Positions 8,082 to 18,164 are shown, counted from the first letter of the stretch. The stretch is 64,000 bases of DNA from Pseudoduganella flava (GCF_007830495.1 NZ_VLKW01000005.1:367641-431640); one strand, 5' to 3'. Notes: generated by a model not told the origin, from the letters alone. Made by a program: numbers and translations.

Positions 8082-8465
8082 ATGAGCCTCACCACTGCCC
8101 AGACACAGGCCCTGGGCACCGACCTGCGCCGCCGCCGCGACCTGCTGGCGGCCGAACTGCGCGAGCGCCTGCACACCAGCGGCCAGGACGTGCCGGCCGG
8201 CCTGCGCGACTACCTGGGCGCCGGCGTCGACCCCAGCGAGGCCTACGAAGAGCTGGCCGACGACCTGGCGTGGCTGGGCCACGAGACCATCGTGCTGCGC
8301 CGCCTGGACGCGGCGCTGCGTCGGCTGTCGATCGGCGGCTACGGCACCTGCATCTACTGCGGCGGCGACATTCCTCCCGAGCGGCTGCAGGCGATGCCGG
8401 CGGCGGAAAGCTGCGTGGCGTGCCAGGAAGCCGCCGAACGCGAGCGGCGCCGCCATCCCGCCTGA
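8082..8465 (+). CDS. TraR/DksA-family zinc-finger protein
   Basis: A 127-residue protein of the DksA/TraR family, which enters the secondary channel of RNA polymerase and alters initiation together with or in place of ppGpp. The N-terminal part is helical and charged, as in the coiled-coil finger. The C-terminal zinc finger is complete: CIYC and CVAC, 17 residues apart (about 94-117), preceded by the family-typical GGYGTC. ATG 8082 is preferred over the in-frame ATG at 8070 because GGAG lies 6 bases before the former and the latter has no usable site. It is followed after 24 bases by the universal stress protein, so they probably form an operon behind the FNR-like box. A low-oxygen stress role is inferred. 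Confidence 0.9.
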   Translation: MSLTTAQTQALGTDLRRRRDLLAAELRERLHTSGQDVPAGLRDYLGAGVDPSEAYEELADDLAWLGHETIVLRRLDAALRRLSIGGYGTCIYCGGDIPPERLQAMPAAESCVACQEAAERERRRHPA

Positions 8466-8489
8466 GTACATTTCACCGAAGGAGCCATC

Positions 8490-9329
8490 ATGTACAAGAC
8501 GATCGTGCTGCACGTCGACGACGGCAGCCAGTTTCCCACCCGGCTCAAGATTGCCGCCGACCTCGCGGAACGCCACGGCGCCCACCTGATCGGCAGCGCC
8601 GTGACCGGGATTGCCGCGCACGACTACGCGATGGTCGCCGCATCGCCGTTCGGCCCGCTGCCGCTGGTCGACCTGCAGGAATTGCGCGAACGCGCCGCCG
8701 ATGCGCTGGCGCGCTTCCAGGACGAAGCCCGCCGCCTTGGCGTGCCGTCCGTCGAAACCCGCCTGATCGAGGACAACGCGGAACGCGCGCTGGTCCTGCA
8801 ATCGCCGTATGCGGACCTGATCGTGGTGGGCCAGAACGATGCCGGCACGACGTTCGGCGCCCCCGTCGCGACCGGCGTGGCCGACTACGTGGCGCTGCAC
8901 TGCACGCGCCCCGTGCTCGCGGTGCCGGCCGCCAGCCGCAACACGGCCGTCGGCACGCGCGTCGTCGTCGGCTGGAACGCCAGCACCGAAGCGTCGCGCG
9001 CCGTGATGGCCGCGCTGCCGCTGCTGCGCAAGGCGCAGCTGGTGCGCATCGCCGTCATCGCGCCGCAACTGCTGCCGCTGCGGCACGGCGAGGAGCCCGG
9101 CGCCGACCTGGCCACCTACCTGGCGCGCCACGGCGTGCGCGTCGAAGTTGCCGTGGACGATGCCGAGACGGAGGCCGGCACCGCGCTGCTGCGCCAGGCC
9201 GAGCACGCGAGCGCCGACCTGATCGTCGCCGGCGCGTATGGCCACAGCCGCTACCGCGAATGGATCGCCGGCGGCGCCACCCGCTCGCTGCTGGACAACC
9301 AGCACGTGCCGGTGCTGCTGGCGCACTGA
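8490..9329 (+). CDS. Universal stress protein, tandem UspA domains
   Basis: 279 residues with two Usp repeats: residues 1-145 (MYKTIVLHVDDG..., ADLIVVGQNDAG...) and about 150-279 (VVVGWNASTEASRA..., ADLIVAGAYGHSRYREWI GGATRSLL). The second repeat keeps the ATP-binding pattern G-X2-G-X9-G-(S/T); the first repeat has a degenerate version, so only one nucleotide site is likely. Tandem UspA proteins of this size are commonly induced by oxygen limitation in Pseudomonas (Anr regulon) and mycobacteria. AAGGAG lies 7 bases before the ATG. It follows the TraR-type gene and converges on the quinone-reductase gene with a 10-base gap. Confidence 0.92.
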   Translation: MYKTIVLHVDDGSQFPTRLKIAADLAERHGAHLIGSAVTGIAAHDYAMVAASPFGPLPLVDLQELRERAADALARFQDEARRLGVPSVETRLIEDNAERALVLQSPYADLIVVGQNDAGTTFGAPVATGVADYVALHCTRPVLAVPAASRNTAVGTRVVVGWNASTEASRAVMAALPLLRKAQLVRIAVIAPQLLPLRHGEEPGADLATYLARHGVRVEVAVDDAETEAGTALLRQAEHASADLIVAGAYGHSRYREWIAGGATRSLLDNQHVPVLLAH

Positions 9330-9339
9330 CGAACGATGC

Positions 9340-9933
9340 CTATTGCCCATGCGCCCCCAACCGGCGCATGCGGCCGCACCAGCGCCGCACGGCCGCCTCG
9401 TCGAGGTTGCCGGCGGTGCCCACCAGCGTGTGCCGTACCGGCGCGAAGCCGACGAAGCCGAGGATATTGCGCTCCAGCGACTTGACGCTGTGCGCACGGT
9501 AGACCCACCGGTAGATCGCCGCCGGCATCCCCATCGTCGCGACCACGCGCGCGCTTTTCCCCTTCAGCAGGCCGGCTTTCAGCGGATTGCGCGAATTGTC
9601 CGCATCGCGCGCCAGCGCGAAGCCGGGCCGCGCCACCTGTTCCAGGAAGCCTTTCAACAGCGCCGGCATATCCCCCAGCCACAACGGGAACACCAGCAGC
9701 ACGTGGTCCGCCCGGCCCAGCGCCGCCTGCGCATCGGCCAGCGCGGGCGGCAACGTGCCATGCTCCCACTCGGCCGCGCTGCGCAGCAGCGGAAACTCCA
9801 GCAGCGCCGGCGTCACCGTCTCGACGGCGTGGCCGGCCGCGGCCGCGCCCTCCGCATACGCCTGCGCCAGCGCGTGGCACAGGTGGCCGCCGGCCGGATC
9901 GGGATGGCCCTGCACGATCAGCACGTGCGTCAT
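9340..9933 (-). CDS. Flavodoxin-fold NAD(P)H:quinone reductase-like protein
   Basis: A 197-residue protein of the flavodoxin-2/NAD(P)H dehydrogenase (quinone) family (MdaB/KefF/NQO-like), which performs two-electron reduction of quinones through FMN or FAD. The N-terminal phosphate-binding loop HVLIVQGHPDPAGGHLCHAL (3-22), the FPLWLGDMPALLKGF segment (82-96) that contacts the flavin, and ATMGMPAAIY are visible. Its start overlaps the stop of the acyl-CoA synthetase gene by ATGA, so it is the second gene of that FNR-boxed operon. It likely disposes of reducing equivalents or protects from quinone cycling; the substrate is not defined by sequence. Confidence 0.85.
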   Translation of the reverse strand: MTHVLIVQGHPDPAGGHLCHALAQAYAEGAAAAGHAVETVTPALLEFPLLRSAAEWEHGTLPPALADAQAALGRADHVLLVFPLWLGDMPALLKGFLEQVARPGFALARDADNSRNPLKAGLLKGKSARVVATMGMPAAIYRWVYRAHSVKSLERNILGFVGFAPVRHTLVGTAGNLDEAAVRRWCGRMRRLGAHGQ

Positions 9934-12614
9934 GCCGCCGCCTCCGGGCGCAACGTGTACCGCAGCGCCATCACGTCGCCGCTGCGCTCGACGGCGAAGC
10001 CGGCGGCGCGGGCCAGGCCGATCATCCGCACATTGTCCGGCAGTGCCGTGCCGACGATCTCGGCCAGCCCGCTGGCGCGGCAGTAGTCGACCAGCGCTCC
10101 CAGCAGCAGGTGGCCCAGCCCCCTGCCCTTCAGGTCCGAACGGATCGTGACGGCGAATTCGCCGCGCACATTGTCCGGGTCCGCCACGACGCGGGCCACA
10201 CCGAGCGTCTCGGCGCGGCCATCGGGCCCCGGCCGCGTCGCGATCAGCGCCATCTCCCGCGCGTAATCGATCTGCGTGAAGCGGGCCAGCTGGGCCGGCG
10301 ACAGCTCGCGCAGCGCGGCGAACAGGCGGAAGTGCACGTCCTCCGGCGTCAACGCGGCAAAGAACGCCTGGTGGGCGGCGCCGTCTTCCGGCCGCACCGG
10401 GCGGATCGTCACGCTGCCGCCGTTCCACGGCACGCTGCGTTCCAGACCGGCCGGATACGGCAGGATCGCCAGCCGGTCCAGCGCGCCCGTGCCGGCGGGC
10501 ACCGGCGCCAGGCGCATGCGCGCATCGAGCGCGATGACGCCGTCGCTGTCGGCCAGCAGCGGATTGATGTCCAGTTCCGCCAGCTCCGGCAGGTCGGCGG
10601 CGACCTGGCCGATGCGCACCAGCGCGTCGCACAGCGCCTCGAAGTCGGCGGCGGGCCGGTCGCGGTAGCCGGCCAGCAGCTTCGCCACGCGCGTGCGGCC
10701 AATCAGCTCGCGCGCCAGCACGCGGTTCAGCGGCGGCAGGCCGATCGCCTGGTCGGCCGTCACCTCGACGGCCACGCCGCCCTGGCCGAACAGCACCACG
10801 GGGCCGAACACGGGATCGGTCGTGATGCCGACGATCAGTTCGACGGCGCGGGGCCGGCGCACCATCTGCTGCACCGTGTAGCCGGTAATGTGGGCGTCGG
10901 GCCGGGCGGCGGCGAGGCGCTGGCGGATGTCGCGCAGCGCGGCCAGCAACGCATCGGGATGGTCGACGTCCAGCACGACGCCGCCCACGTCGGACTTGTG
11001 CACGACGTCCGGCGACAGCAGCTTGACGGCGACCGGGTAGCCGATCGACACGGCGGCCGCCAGCGCTTCCTCGTCGTTGGCGACGACTGCCGTGCGGGCG
11101 ACGGGAATGCCGTAGGCGGCCAGGATGTCCTTGCTGTCCGCCTCGGGCACACGCAACGTGCCGGCCGCCAGCAGCGCATCGACGGCCGTGCGCGCGCGGC
11201 GGCGGTCCACCGTTGCCGGCGCCAGCGGCGCGGGCACCTGCATCAGCGCGTCCTGGTTGCGGCGGTACTGCCACAGCTGCAGGAAGCCTTCGACGGCACC
11301 TTCCGGCGTGTCAAACACGGGCACGCCGGCCTCCAGGCACAGCGCCCTGGCGCCGGCCACGCTGTCGCCACCGACCCACGACGTCAGCACGGGCCGGTTG
11401 GCGCTGCGCAACAGCGGCAGCACCTCGCGCGCCACGTCGGCGGACGGCACGATCGCCGTCGGCGCGTGCAGCAGCACGACCGCATCGACTTCGGCCGCAT
11501 CGAGCAGCACTTCGAGCGCCTGGCGGTAGCGCTCCGGCGGCGCGTCGCCGATGATGTCGACGGGGTTCGCGTTCGACCAGGTGGCCGGCAGCACGGCCGA
11601 GAGCCGGCCGATCGTCGCACCGGACAACTCGGCCAGCTGGCCGCCGCCGGCCACCAGCGCGTCGGTGGCCATCACGCCCAGGCCGCCGCCGTTGGTGACG
11701 ATGGCCAGCCGCGGCCCCCGCAACGGCCGGCTGTGCGCCAGCATCGCGCAGGCGTCGAACAGGTCCTCGGTGCGGTACACGCGGAGCATGCCGGCACGGC
11801 GGATCGCCGCGTCATAGACGAGGTCCGCGCCGGCCAGCGCGCCCGTGTGGCTGAACGCGGCCTTGGCGGCCTGCTCGGCGCGGCCGGCCTTCACGATCAA
11901 CGTCGGCTTGCCACGCGCGGCGCTGCGCGCGGCGGACATGAACTTGCGGGCCTTTCGCACGCTTTCCACGTACAACAGGATCGCATCCGTGTTCGGGTCG
12001 GCGGCCAGCCAGTCCAGCAGGTCGCCGATGTCGATGTCGCTGCCGTCGCCCACCGACACGAACGTCGAGAAGCCGATGCGGCGCGCATGGGCCCAATCCA
12101 GCACGGCCGTGACCAGCGCGCCGGACTGCGACACGAACGCAAGCCGCCCCGGCGCCGCGCCGACGGGCGCGAAGCTGGCGTTCAGGCCGATGCCGGGCAC
12201 CAGCAACCCCAGGCAGTTCGGGCCCAGGATGCGCAGCAGGTGCGGCCGCGCCGCGTCCAGCATCGCCTGGCGCAGCGGCTTGCCGCCCGGCCCCGCCGCG
12301 CCCAGCCCGGCCGACAGCACGATGGCAGCCTTCGTGCCGCGCCGGCCCAACGCGTCGATCAGGCCGGGCACCGTGGCGGCCGGCGTGCAGATCACCGCCA
12401 GCTCGGGCGCTTCCGGCAGCGCGGCCACGTCGGCGTAGGCGGGCCGCCCGGCGACCATGTCGTGGCCGGGATTGACGGCGAAGATCCGGCCGCCGAAGCC
12501 GCCGTCCAGCACGTTGCGGTAGACGGTGGCGCCCACGCTGCCAGGCCGGTCGGATGCGCCGATCACGGCCACGGACTGCGGCGCGAACAGGTGTTGCAGG
12601 TTGCGGATGGTCAT
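9930..12614 (-). CDS. Bifunctional ADP-forming acyl-CoA synthetase / GNAT protein acetyltransferase (Pat/YfiQ-like)
   Basis: An 894-residue fusion. The N-terminal CoA-binding Rossmann domain (about 8-135) and succinyl-CoA-ligase-like domains are followed by an ATP-grasp domain (about 480-700; GYPVAVKLLSPDVVHKSDVGG) and a C-terminal GNAT domain with the acetyl-CoA loop RSDLKGRGLGHLLL (about 830). This is the layout of Pat/PatZ, which acetylates acetyl-CoA synthetase and other proteins. The SHTGALAG motif near residue 255 retains the His that carries phosphate in active ADP-forming acetyl-CoA synthetases, so synthetase activity may also persist. ATG 12614 follows AAGGAG by 7 bases; the ORF extension upstream is non-coding. 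A perfect FNR box is centred 75 bases upstream. The quinone-reductase gene follows by overlap. Confidence 0.9.
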   Translation of the reverse strand: MTIRNLQHLFAPQSVAVIGASDRPGSVGATVYRNVLDGGFGGRIFAVNPGHDMVAGRPAYADVAALPEAPELAVICTPAATVPGLIDALGRRGTKAAIVLSAGLGAAGPGGKPLRQAMLDAARPHLLRILGPNCLGLLVPGIGLNASFAPVGAAPGRLAFVSQSGALVTAVLDWAHARRIGFSTFVSVGDGSDIDIGDLLDWLAADPNTDAILLYVESVRKARKFMSAARSAARGKPTLIVKAGRAEQAAKAAFSHTGALAGADLVYDAAIRRAGMLRVYRTEDLFDACAMLAHSRPLRGPRLAIVTNGGGLGVMATDALVAGGGQLAELSGATIGRLSAVLPATWSNANPVDIIGDAPPERYRQALEVLLDAAEVDAVVLLHAPTAIVPSADVAREVLPLLRSANRPVLTSWVGGDSVAGARALCLEAGVPVFDTPEGAVEGFLQLWQYRRNQDALMQVPAPLAPATVDRRRARTAVDALLAAGTLRVPEADSKDILAAYGIPVARTAVVANDEEALAAAVSIGYPVAVKLLSPDVVHKSDVGGVVLDVDHPDALLAALRDIRQRLAAARPDAHITGYTVQQMVRRPRAVELIVGITTDPVFGPVVLFGQGGVAVEVTADQAIGLPPLNRVLARELIGRTRVAKLLAGYRDRPAADFEALCDALVRIGQVAADLPELAELDINPLLADSDGVIALDARMRLAPVPAGTGALDRLAILPYPAGLERSVPWNGGSVTIRPVRPEDGAAHQAFFAALTPEDVHFRLFAALRELSPAQLARFTQIDYAREMALIATRPGPDGRAETLGVARVVADPDNVRGEFAVTIRSDLKGRGLGHLLLGALVDYCRASGLAEIVGTALPDNVRMIGLARAAGFAVERSGDVMALRYTLRPEAAA

Positions 12615-12682
12615 CGGCTCTCCTTGCGTCAGCGAAAATTGTGCGCTGCCGCAAAGGTTAGCGAATGTACAGCGCAAGAAAG

Positions 12683-12696
12683 TTGATTTGAATCAA
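12683..12696 (-). promoter_or_regulatory. Perfect FNR box upstream of the acyl-CoA synthetase/acetyltransferase gene
   Basis: TTGATTTGAATCAA matches the FNR consensus TTGAT-N4-ATCAA at all ten fixed positions. Reading the minus strand, a weak -10 candidate TAACCT (12655-12660) is centred 32 bases downstream, the class II spacing, giving a predicted start near 12648 and a 34-base leader. Strongest box in the window. Confidence 0.8.
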
Positions 12697-12717
12697 AATC
12701 AACCCAAACACGTGCGA

Positions 12718-13164
12718 TTACTGCGTCGTGGCCTGATCCGGCTTCGCGCCCCAGTAGAAATACACCTCGCGGGCGGCGCCATTGCGGCCGATCGTCACAC
12801 TGCGGCTCTGTTCCTGCTCGTCCGCCTTGGCGTTGACCCAGTAGGTCCCCGGCGGCAGCTTCACATACACCTGCGGGCCCGCCGCGTCGAGCGACAGCAC
12901 GGGATTGCGCTTGCGGTCCGTGATCGTCAGCGCCACGTCCGCGCGCATCTCGCCGCTGCCCCGCGTGGCGAACGTCAGCCGCAGGTTGAAATCGGCGCGC
13001 ATCGCCGCCAGCGCCTCGCGCTGCTCGCTGCCGACACCGCCGCTTGCATAGGTGACGGCGCCGCTGCTGCCCGTCACGAGTCCATCCTGCGCCCACGTGC
13101 TGCCCATGCCCAGCTGCAGCCCGCACGCAAGCGCGAAAGTCACCATCGTCCTGATCGGCTTCAT
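12718..13164 (-). CDS. Secreted hypothetical protein
   Basis: A 148-residue protein I do not recognise. Residues 1-26 form a signal peptide ending at a plausible AQA-like site (STWAQ|DG). The mature part includes a low-complexity Gly/Ser stretch (GLVTGSSGAVTYASGGVGSE), then a region about 55-145 that looks like a small beta-sandwich (VALTITDRKRNPVLSLDAAGPQVYVKLPPGTYWV), reminiscent of carboxypeptidase-regulatory-like domains. AAGGGGA precedes the ATG at 13164. It lies 92 bases downstream of the exporter operon on the same strand and 103 bases upstream of the acyl-CoA synthetase. It probably acts in the periplasm; function unknown. Confidence 0.75.
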   Translation of the reverse strand: MKPIRTMVTFALACGLQLGMGSTWAQDGLVTGSSGAVTYASGGVGSEQREALAAMRADFNLRLTFATRGSGEMRADVALTITDRKRNPVLSLDAAGPQVYVKLPPGTYWVNAKADEQEQSRSVTIGRNGAAREVYFYWGAKPDQATTQ

Positions 13165-13256
13165 TCGATTTCCCCTTGTTGTGCGACCCTTACAGTATCG
13201 CGCGAACGATGCCAGGATGCCATCGGTCGATCGTGCGGTGCGCGGTCGGGGTTCCC

Positions 13257-14378
13257 CTACAGGGCGGCCATCGCGCGGCGGAAGCGGACGAGCGTCAACC
13301 CGAACAGCGCGGCGCCGATCGCGCCCAGCGCGACGAGCGGGCGCCACACGATGTCGAGCCCCGCGCCGCGGTACAGCACGGCCTGGGCCAGCTCCACGTA
13401 ATGCGTCGTCGGCGCCAGCTGCATCAGCTCGCGCACGCCGAACGGGATGCTCTCGCGCGGCGTTGTCGCGCCGGACAGCATTTCCAGCGGCAGCAGCACG
13501 AGGATCACGAGCAGCCCGAATTGCGGCATGCTGCGCGCCAGCGTCGCCATCAGCACGCCCAGCGACGTCGTCGCGAACAGATGCAGCAGCGTGCCGGCCA
13601 GGAACAGCGCCACCGAGCCTTCGATCGGCACGCCCAACGCGCCGCGCACGACGAACGTCAGCGACAGCAGCGCCGCCAGCAGCACGACGGCGCCCATTGA
13701 CCACACCTTGGCCAACAGGATCTCGAGCGGCGTCACCGGCATCACCAGCAGGTGCTCGACGGTGCCGTGCTCGCGCTCGCGGATCAGCGCCGCGCCGGCC
13801 AGGATCACGGAGAGCATCGTCACGTTGTTGACGAGCTCCATCACGCCGCCGAACCACCGTTCCGACAGCGCGGGATTGAAGCGCGCCCGCAGCGCCAGCT
13901 CCACCGGCTGCGCGGCGGCGCCCCGGTAGCGCTGGGTAAACTCGGCGATCTCGCCCTGTGCGATCTGGCCGATGTAGGAACTGCCCGTGAAGGCCTGGCT
14001 CATGCGGGTGGCGTCGACGTTCAGCTGCAGCGCCGGCTGCCGGCCCGCCAGCAGCTTGCGCTGGAAGCCGGCCGGGATCACCAGCACGAACGTGTAGCGC
14101 CCAGCGTCCAGCGCTGGATCGATCTGGTCGTGCGTCAGCAGCACGGGCGGGTTGAATTGCGGCGGCGCGAACGCAAGGCGCAGCCGCATCGACAGTTGCG
14201 ACTGGTCTTCGTCGACGATCGCCAGCGCCGCATGCGTCAGCGTGTCCGGCCGGGCGGTGGCGGCGATCCAGATCGCCATCGAGAACGTCCAGACGATCAG
14301 CGCCAGCATGATCGGATCGCGCCACAGGCTCCACAGCTCCTTGACGCCCAGGCGGTAAATGCGCAGCAGGCTGGCCAT
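13257..14378 (-). CDS. ABC-2 type exporter permease (YhhJ-like)
   Basis: A 373-residue inner-membrane permease. One N-terminal membrane helix (LALIVWTFSMAIWIAA) is followed by a periplasmic region of about 150 residues and then five C-terminal helices, the YhiN/YhhJ/YbhR layout. The motif EREHGTVEHLLVMPVTPLEI (about 195-215) is the conserved cytoplasmic coupling segment of ABC-2 permeases. Its ATG follows the stop of the RbbA-type ATPase by one base (TGACATG), so the two are coupled; the same partners occur as yhiI-rbbA-yhhJ in E. coli. It is the last gene of the four-gene exporter operon. Substrate unknown. Confidence 0.9.
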   Translation of the reverse strand: MASLLRIYRLGVKELWSLWRDPIMLALIVWTFSMAIWIAATARPDTLTHAALAIVDEDQSQLSMRLRLAFAPPQFNPPVLLTHDQIDPALDAGRYTFVLVIPAGFQRKLLAGRQPALQLNVDATRMSQAFTGSSYIGQIAQGEIAEFTQRYRGAAAQPVELALRARFNPALSERWFGGVMELVNNVTMLSVILAGAALIREREHGTVEHLLVMPVTPLEILLAKVWSMGAVVLLAALLSLTFVVRGALGVPIEGSVALFLAGTLLHLFATTSLGVLMATLARSMPQFGLLVILVLLPLEMLSGATTPRESIPFGVRELMQLAPTTHYVELAQAVLYRGAGLDIVWRPLVALGAIGAALFGLTLVRFRRAMAAL

Positions 14379-14379
14379 G

Positions 14380-17085
14380 TCAACGCTCCTGTTTCGGCAG
14401 CAGCGCGATGGCCGCGCCGACGATGACGGGCGCGGCAAGCGCCAGCGCCAGGAAGTCCGGGCCCAGGTCCGCCAGGCCCAGCGCCTTGTTGAACACACCG
14501 CGGCTGATCGACAGCATGTGCGACGCCGGGTAGACGGCGCCGACGACCCGGCCCACGCCTTCAAGCGATGCGACGGGGTTCAGCAGCCCGGCGAACTGGA
14601 TCGCCGGGATCATCGTGCCGATCATCGTCAGGAAGATCGCCGCGATCTGGCTGCGCGTGAAGGTCGAGGACAGCAGGCCGATGCCGGTCGATGCGATCGC
14701 ATACACCAGTGCGGCCAGGCACAGCGCCGGGAAGCTGCCCCGCACGGGCACGCCGAAGGCCGTCACCGCCAATGCCGTCATCAGCAGGAAGTTCAGCATC
14801 GCCAGCAGCACGTACGGCACCTGCTTCCCGAGCAGGAATTCGGCGCGCCGCGCCGGCGTCACGTACAGGTTGACGATCGAGCCCATCTCCTTTTCGCGCA
14901 CGACGGCCAGCGCGGCCAGCATCGCCGGCAGCATCAGCAGCAACAGCGGGATCACGGCCGGCACCATCGCCGGCAGGCTGCGCACGTCCGGGTTGTAGCG
15001 GTAGCGCGTTTCGATGCCGGCCGCGCTGGACAGCGTCAGCCCGTAGCGGTATTGCGCCTTCTGCTGCAGCCACAGCAGGTGCATCGCCTGCACGTAGGCC
15101 TGCACCGTCTCGCCGCGCATCGGCATCGCGCCGTCGATCCACGCGCCGATCTGCACGGGCCGGCCATGCGTCACGTCGCGCGCGAAGCCGGGCGGGATTT
15201 CCAGCGCCAGCGCCAGTTCGCCGGAGCGCATGCGCCGGTCCAGCTCCGCCTCGTCCGTCAGGGCGGGGCGTTCGACGAAGTAGTGCGAGCCGGCCAGGTT
15301 CAGCGCGTAATCGCGCGACAGCGCCGTGTTGTCGCGGTCCAGCACGGCGAAGCGCAGGCTGTCCACGTCCAGGCTGATGCCCACGCCGATCACGACCAGC
15401 AGGATCAGCGAGCCGCACAGCGCCAGCGTGGCGCGCACCGGATCGCGGCGCAGTTCGAGCGCCTCGCGCCGCAGCCAGGCCAGCAGCCGGCCCGCGCCGC
15501 CACCCCGCGCCCCCCCCGCCACCGCGGGCCGCAACGCCTCCGGATCGGGCGGCGTACCGCTGCCGCCGGCATCCTTCAGGTAGCCGATGAAGGCTTCTTC
15601 GAGCGTGGCCGCATGGCGTGCGTCGATCAGCTCCTGCGGCGCGCCACTGGCCAGCAGCCGGCCCGCGTGCATCAGCGAGATCCGGTCGCAACGCAGTGCC
15701 TCGTTCATGAAGTGAGTCGAGATGAAGATCGTCACGCCGTCGCGCCGCGCCAGTTCCAGCATCAGCTGCCAGAACGCGTCGCGCGCGACCGGGTCGACGC
15801 CGGACGTCGGCTCGTCGAGGATCAGCAGGTCCGGCCGGTGCACCATCGCCACCGCCAGCGACAGCCGCTGGCGCACGCCCAGCGGCAGGTGCGGCGGCAG
15901 CGCCGCTTCGACGTCGGCCAGCCCGAAGCGCGCGACCATCTCGTCGCAGCGGGCGGCGATGTCGGCGGGCGGCACGCCGAACAGCCGCGCGTGCAGCACG
16001 AGGTTCTGGCGCACGGTCAGCTCGCCGTACAGCGAAAAGCCCTGCGACATGTAGCCGACGCGGCGGCGCATCGCCACCGAGCCGCCCTGCGCCGGCTGGC
16101 CAAATAACGTGGCTGTGCCGCTGGTGGCGGGCAAGAGGCCTGTCAGCATCTTCATCGTCGTCGTCTTGCCGCAGCCGTTCGAGCCGAGAAAGCCGAAGAT
16201 CTCGCCGCGGCCGATGCGGAAGCTGACGTTGTCGACGGCCGTGAAATCGCCGAAACGGCAAGTCAGCGCATGCGCCTCGATGGCCACCTCGGTACCGCTG
16301 ACGCCGCGCGGCGGCGCGACCGGCTCATGGTGGCCGGCGCGGCGCTCGGCCGGCAGCAGCGCGACAAAAGCTTCCTCCAGGTTGGCCGTACCGGTGCGCG
16401 CCAGCAGTTCGGCGGGGCTGCCGGTGGCCAGCACGCGGCCCTCATCCATCGCCGCCAGCCAGTCGAAGCGGGCCGCCTCGTCCATGTAGGCGGTGGCGAC
16501 CAGCACGGACAACGCGGGCCGCGTGGCGCGGATCGCGCCGATCAGGTCCCAGAACTGGGCGCGGGCCAGCGGATCGACGCCGGTGGTCGGTTCGTCGAGG
16601 ATCAGGAAATCGGGATCGTGGATCAGCGCGCAGCACAGCCCCAGCTTCTGCTTCATGCCGCCGGACAGCTGGCCGGCCGGCCGTTCCAGGAACGGCGCCA
16701 GCCCCGTCGCATCGGTGAGCAGCGCGATGCGGCGGCGCTGCTCGGCGCCGCCGTGGCCGAACAGGCGGGCGAAGAACACGAGGTTCTCGCGCACCGACAA
16801 CGTGGGATACAGGTTGCGCCCGAGCCCTTGCGGCATATAGGCGATGCGCGGGCAGACGGCGGCGCGGTGGCGGCGCGAACGCATGTCGCCGCCCAGCACG
16901 CGCACGTCGCCCGCGCCGATCCGCCGCGCCCCGGCCAGCACCGCCAGCAGGCTCGATTTGCCGACGCCGTCCGGCCCGATGATGCCGGCCACGATCCCGG
17001 CCGGCACGGCCAGCGCGACGCCGTCCAGGGCAGCCACGTCGCGGTAGCGCAGGGTCAGGCCCGTGACGGCGGCAACCGGCTCCAT
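14380..17085 (-). CDS. rbbA: RbbA-type protein: two ABC ATPase domains fused to an ABC-2 permease
   Basis: 901 residues, close to the 911 of E. coli RbbA. The first ATPase domain (about 1-235) has Walker [12 protein letters not shown] (the unusual Asp matches RbbA), signature [10 protein letters not shown] and Walker [14 protein letters not shown]. The second (about 265-500) has [14 protein letters not shown], a degenerate signature [10 protein letters not shown] and [13 protein letters not shown]. From about 530 an ABC-2 permease follows, with one helix ([19 protein letters not shown]), a large periplasmic segment and five C-terminal helices including the [15 protein letters not shown] coupling motif. 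The start ATG overlaps the adaptor's stop (TGATG). E. coli RbbA is described as ribosome-associated, but operon context here supports a tripartite exporter with the adaptor and outer-membrane factor. Substrate unknown. Confidence 0.9.
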   Translation of the reverse strand: MEPVAAVTGLTLRYRDVAALDGVALAVPAGIVAGIIGPDGVGKSSLLAVLAGARRIGAGDVRVLGGDMRSRRHRAAVCPRIAYMPQGLGRNLYPTLSVRENLVFFARLFGHGGAEQRRRIALLTDATGLAPFLERPAGQLSGGMKQKLGLCCALIHDPDFLILDEPTTGVDPLARAQFWDLIGAIRATRPALSVLVATAYMDEAARFDWLAAMDEGRVLATGSPAELLARTGTANLEEAFVALLPAERRAGHHEPVAPPRGVSGTEVAIEAHALTCRFGDFTAVDNVSFRIGRGEIFGFLGSNGCGKTTTMKMLTGLLPATSGTATLFGQPAQGGSVAMRRRVGYMSQGFSLYGELTVRQNLVLHARLFGVPPADIAARCDEMVARFGLADVEAALPPHLPLGVRQRLSLAVAMVHRPDLLILDEPTSGVDPVARDAFWQLMLELARRDGVTIFISTHFMNEALRCDRISLMHAGRLLASGAPQELIDARHAATLEEAFIGYLKDAGGSGTPPDPEALRPAVAGGARGGGAGRLLAWLRREALELRRDPVRATLALCGSLILLVVIGVGISLDVDSLRFAVLDRDNTALSRDYALNLAGSHYFVERPALTDEAELDRRMRSGELALALEIPPGFARDVTHGRPVQIGAWIDGAMPMRGETVQAYVQAMHLLWLQQKAQYRYGLTLSSAAGIETRYRYNPDVRSLPAMVPAVIPLLLLMLPAMLAALAVVREKEMGSIVNLYVTPARRAEFLLGKQVPYVLLAMLNFLLMTALAVTAFGVPVRGSFPALCLAALVYAIASTGIGLLSSTFTRSQIAAIFLTMIGTMIPAIQFAGLLNPVASLEGVGRVVGAVYPASHMLSISRGVFNKALGLADLGPDFLALALAAPVIVGAAIALLPKQER

Positions 17086-18164
17086 CACAGGTCCTTGCGC
17101 ACCGTCAGCTGCTCGGGCCACGGCCGCGCCGGGTCCGTGCGCAGCCAGGCGACGCCCGGCACGCCCGTCTTCACCTGCGCCAGGTGGCGTTCCAGCAGCC
17201 CACGATCGATCTGCGCCTTCACGCGGAACATCAGCTTCTGCCGCTCGCTGGCCGTTTCCACCGTCTTCGGCGTGAATTGCGCCGTGCTGGCGACGAACGA
17301 CACGCGCGCGGGGATCACGATGCCGGGCGCCGCGTCCAGCACGATGCGTACTTCGCTGCCCAGTGCGATGCGGCCCGCCGCCGTTTCCGGCACGAAGAAC
17401 GTCATGTACACATCGCGCAGGTCGACCAGGTTCAGCACCTTGCCGCCGCTGCCCAGCACCTCGCCCGGCTGCGCCACGCGGTACTGCACCCGGCCGGCGC
17501 GGGGCGCCAGCAACGTGGCGTCGGCCAGGTCGGCGTCGATGCGCGCCGTCGTCGCCTGCGCCGCCACCACGGCCGAGCGGGCGCCGACCAGCTGCGCCTG
17601 GGCCGCCGCGACGGCCGCCTGCGCGGCCTTTTCCTGCGCCCGCGCCGCGGCCAGCGCCGCGTTCACGCCGCGCACGCGGGCCTGGTCGTCGTCCATTTCC
17701 TGGGCCGATGCGGCGCCGTCGGCCGACAACGTCGTCGAACGCCGCAGCCGGCGCGACGCGGCATCGAGCTCGCTCTCGCGCTGGGCGACGACGGCCGCCG
17801 CGGCGGCGCGGTCGCTCTGGCGCACGGCCAACTGGGCTTCGGCACCCGCCACCGCGTCGCGGGCCTGCTGCGCGCGCGCGGCCGCTTCGTCGCGCTGGGC
17901 GCGCAGCGACTGGGTGTCCATCACGGCCAGCGGCTGGCCGGCGTTGACGAACGTGCCTTCGTCGACAAGGATGTCTGCCACCCGGCCCGGCAGCTTGGTC
18001 GCCACGTCGATCTCGGTCGCCTCGATGCGGCCATTGCCGCTGATGAAGCCCGCGCCGGGCCCGGACGGCGCAGCTAGGCGGTGCCAGCCCCACGCCACGC
18101 CGACCACGCCAGCCAGCAGTACGGCGCCGATCACGAGCCAGCGCACCACGTTCTTCTTATCCAT
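17085..18164 (-). CDS. HlyD-family periplasmic adaptor (YhiI-like)
   Basis: A 359-residue membrane-fusion protein. Residues 7-30 are an N-terminal membrane anchor ([22 protein letters not shown]). The biotinyl-lipoyl half-motif [18 protein letters not shown] and [17 protein letters not shown] (about 45-85) is followed by a long alpha-hairpin rich in Ala, Arg and Gln (about 90-195) and the second lipoyl half ([20 protein letters not shown]). It should bridge the RbbA-type inner-membrane pump to the outer-membrane factor. AAGGA lies 8 bases before ATG 18164, and the gene overlaps the upstream outer-membrane-factor gene by 8 bases (ATGGATAA). A longer reading to 18218 has no ribosome site. Confidence 0.92.
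   Translation of the reverse strand: MDKKNVVRWLVIGAVLLAGVVGVAWGWHRLAAPSGPGAGFISGNGRIEATEIDVATKLPGRVADILVDEGTFVNAGQPLAVMDTQSLRAQRDEAAARAQQARDAVAGAEAQLAVRQSDRAAAAAVVAQRESELDAASRRLRRSTTLSADGAASAQEMDDDQARVRGVNAALAAARAQEKAAQAAVAAAQAQLVGARSAVVAAQATTARIDADLADATLLAPRAGRVQYRVAQPGEVLGSGGKVLNLVDLRDVYMTFFVPETAAGRIALGSEVRIVLDAAPGIVIPARVSFVASTAQFTPKTVETASERQKLMFRVKAQIDRGLLERHLAQVKTGVPGVAWLRTDPARPWPEQLTVRKDL

Noticed and set aside
10110..12686. An 858-codon open frame on the plus strand
   Set aside because: It lies entirely antisense to the acyl-CoA synthetase/acetyltransferase gene, has His/Arg/Gln-rich composition typical of shadow frames in GC-rich DNA, and shows no domain.
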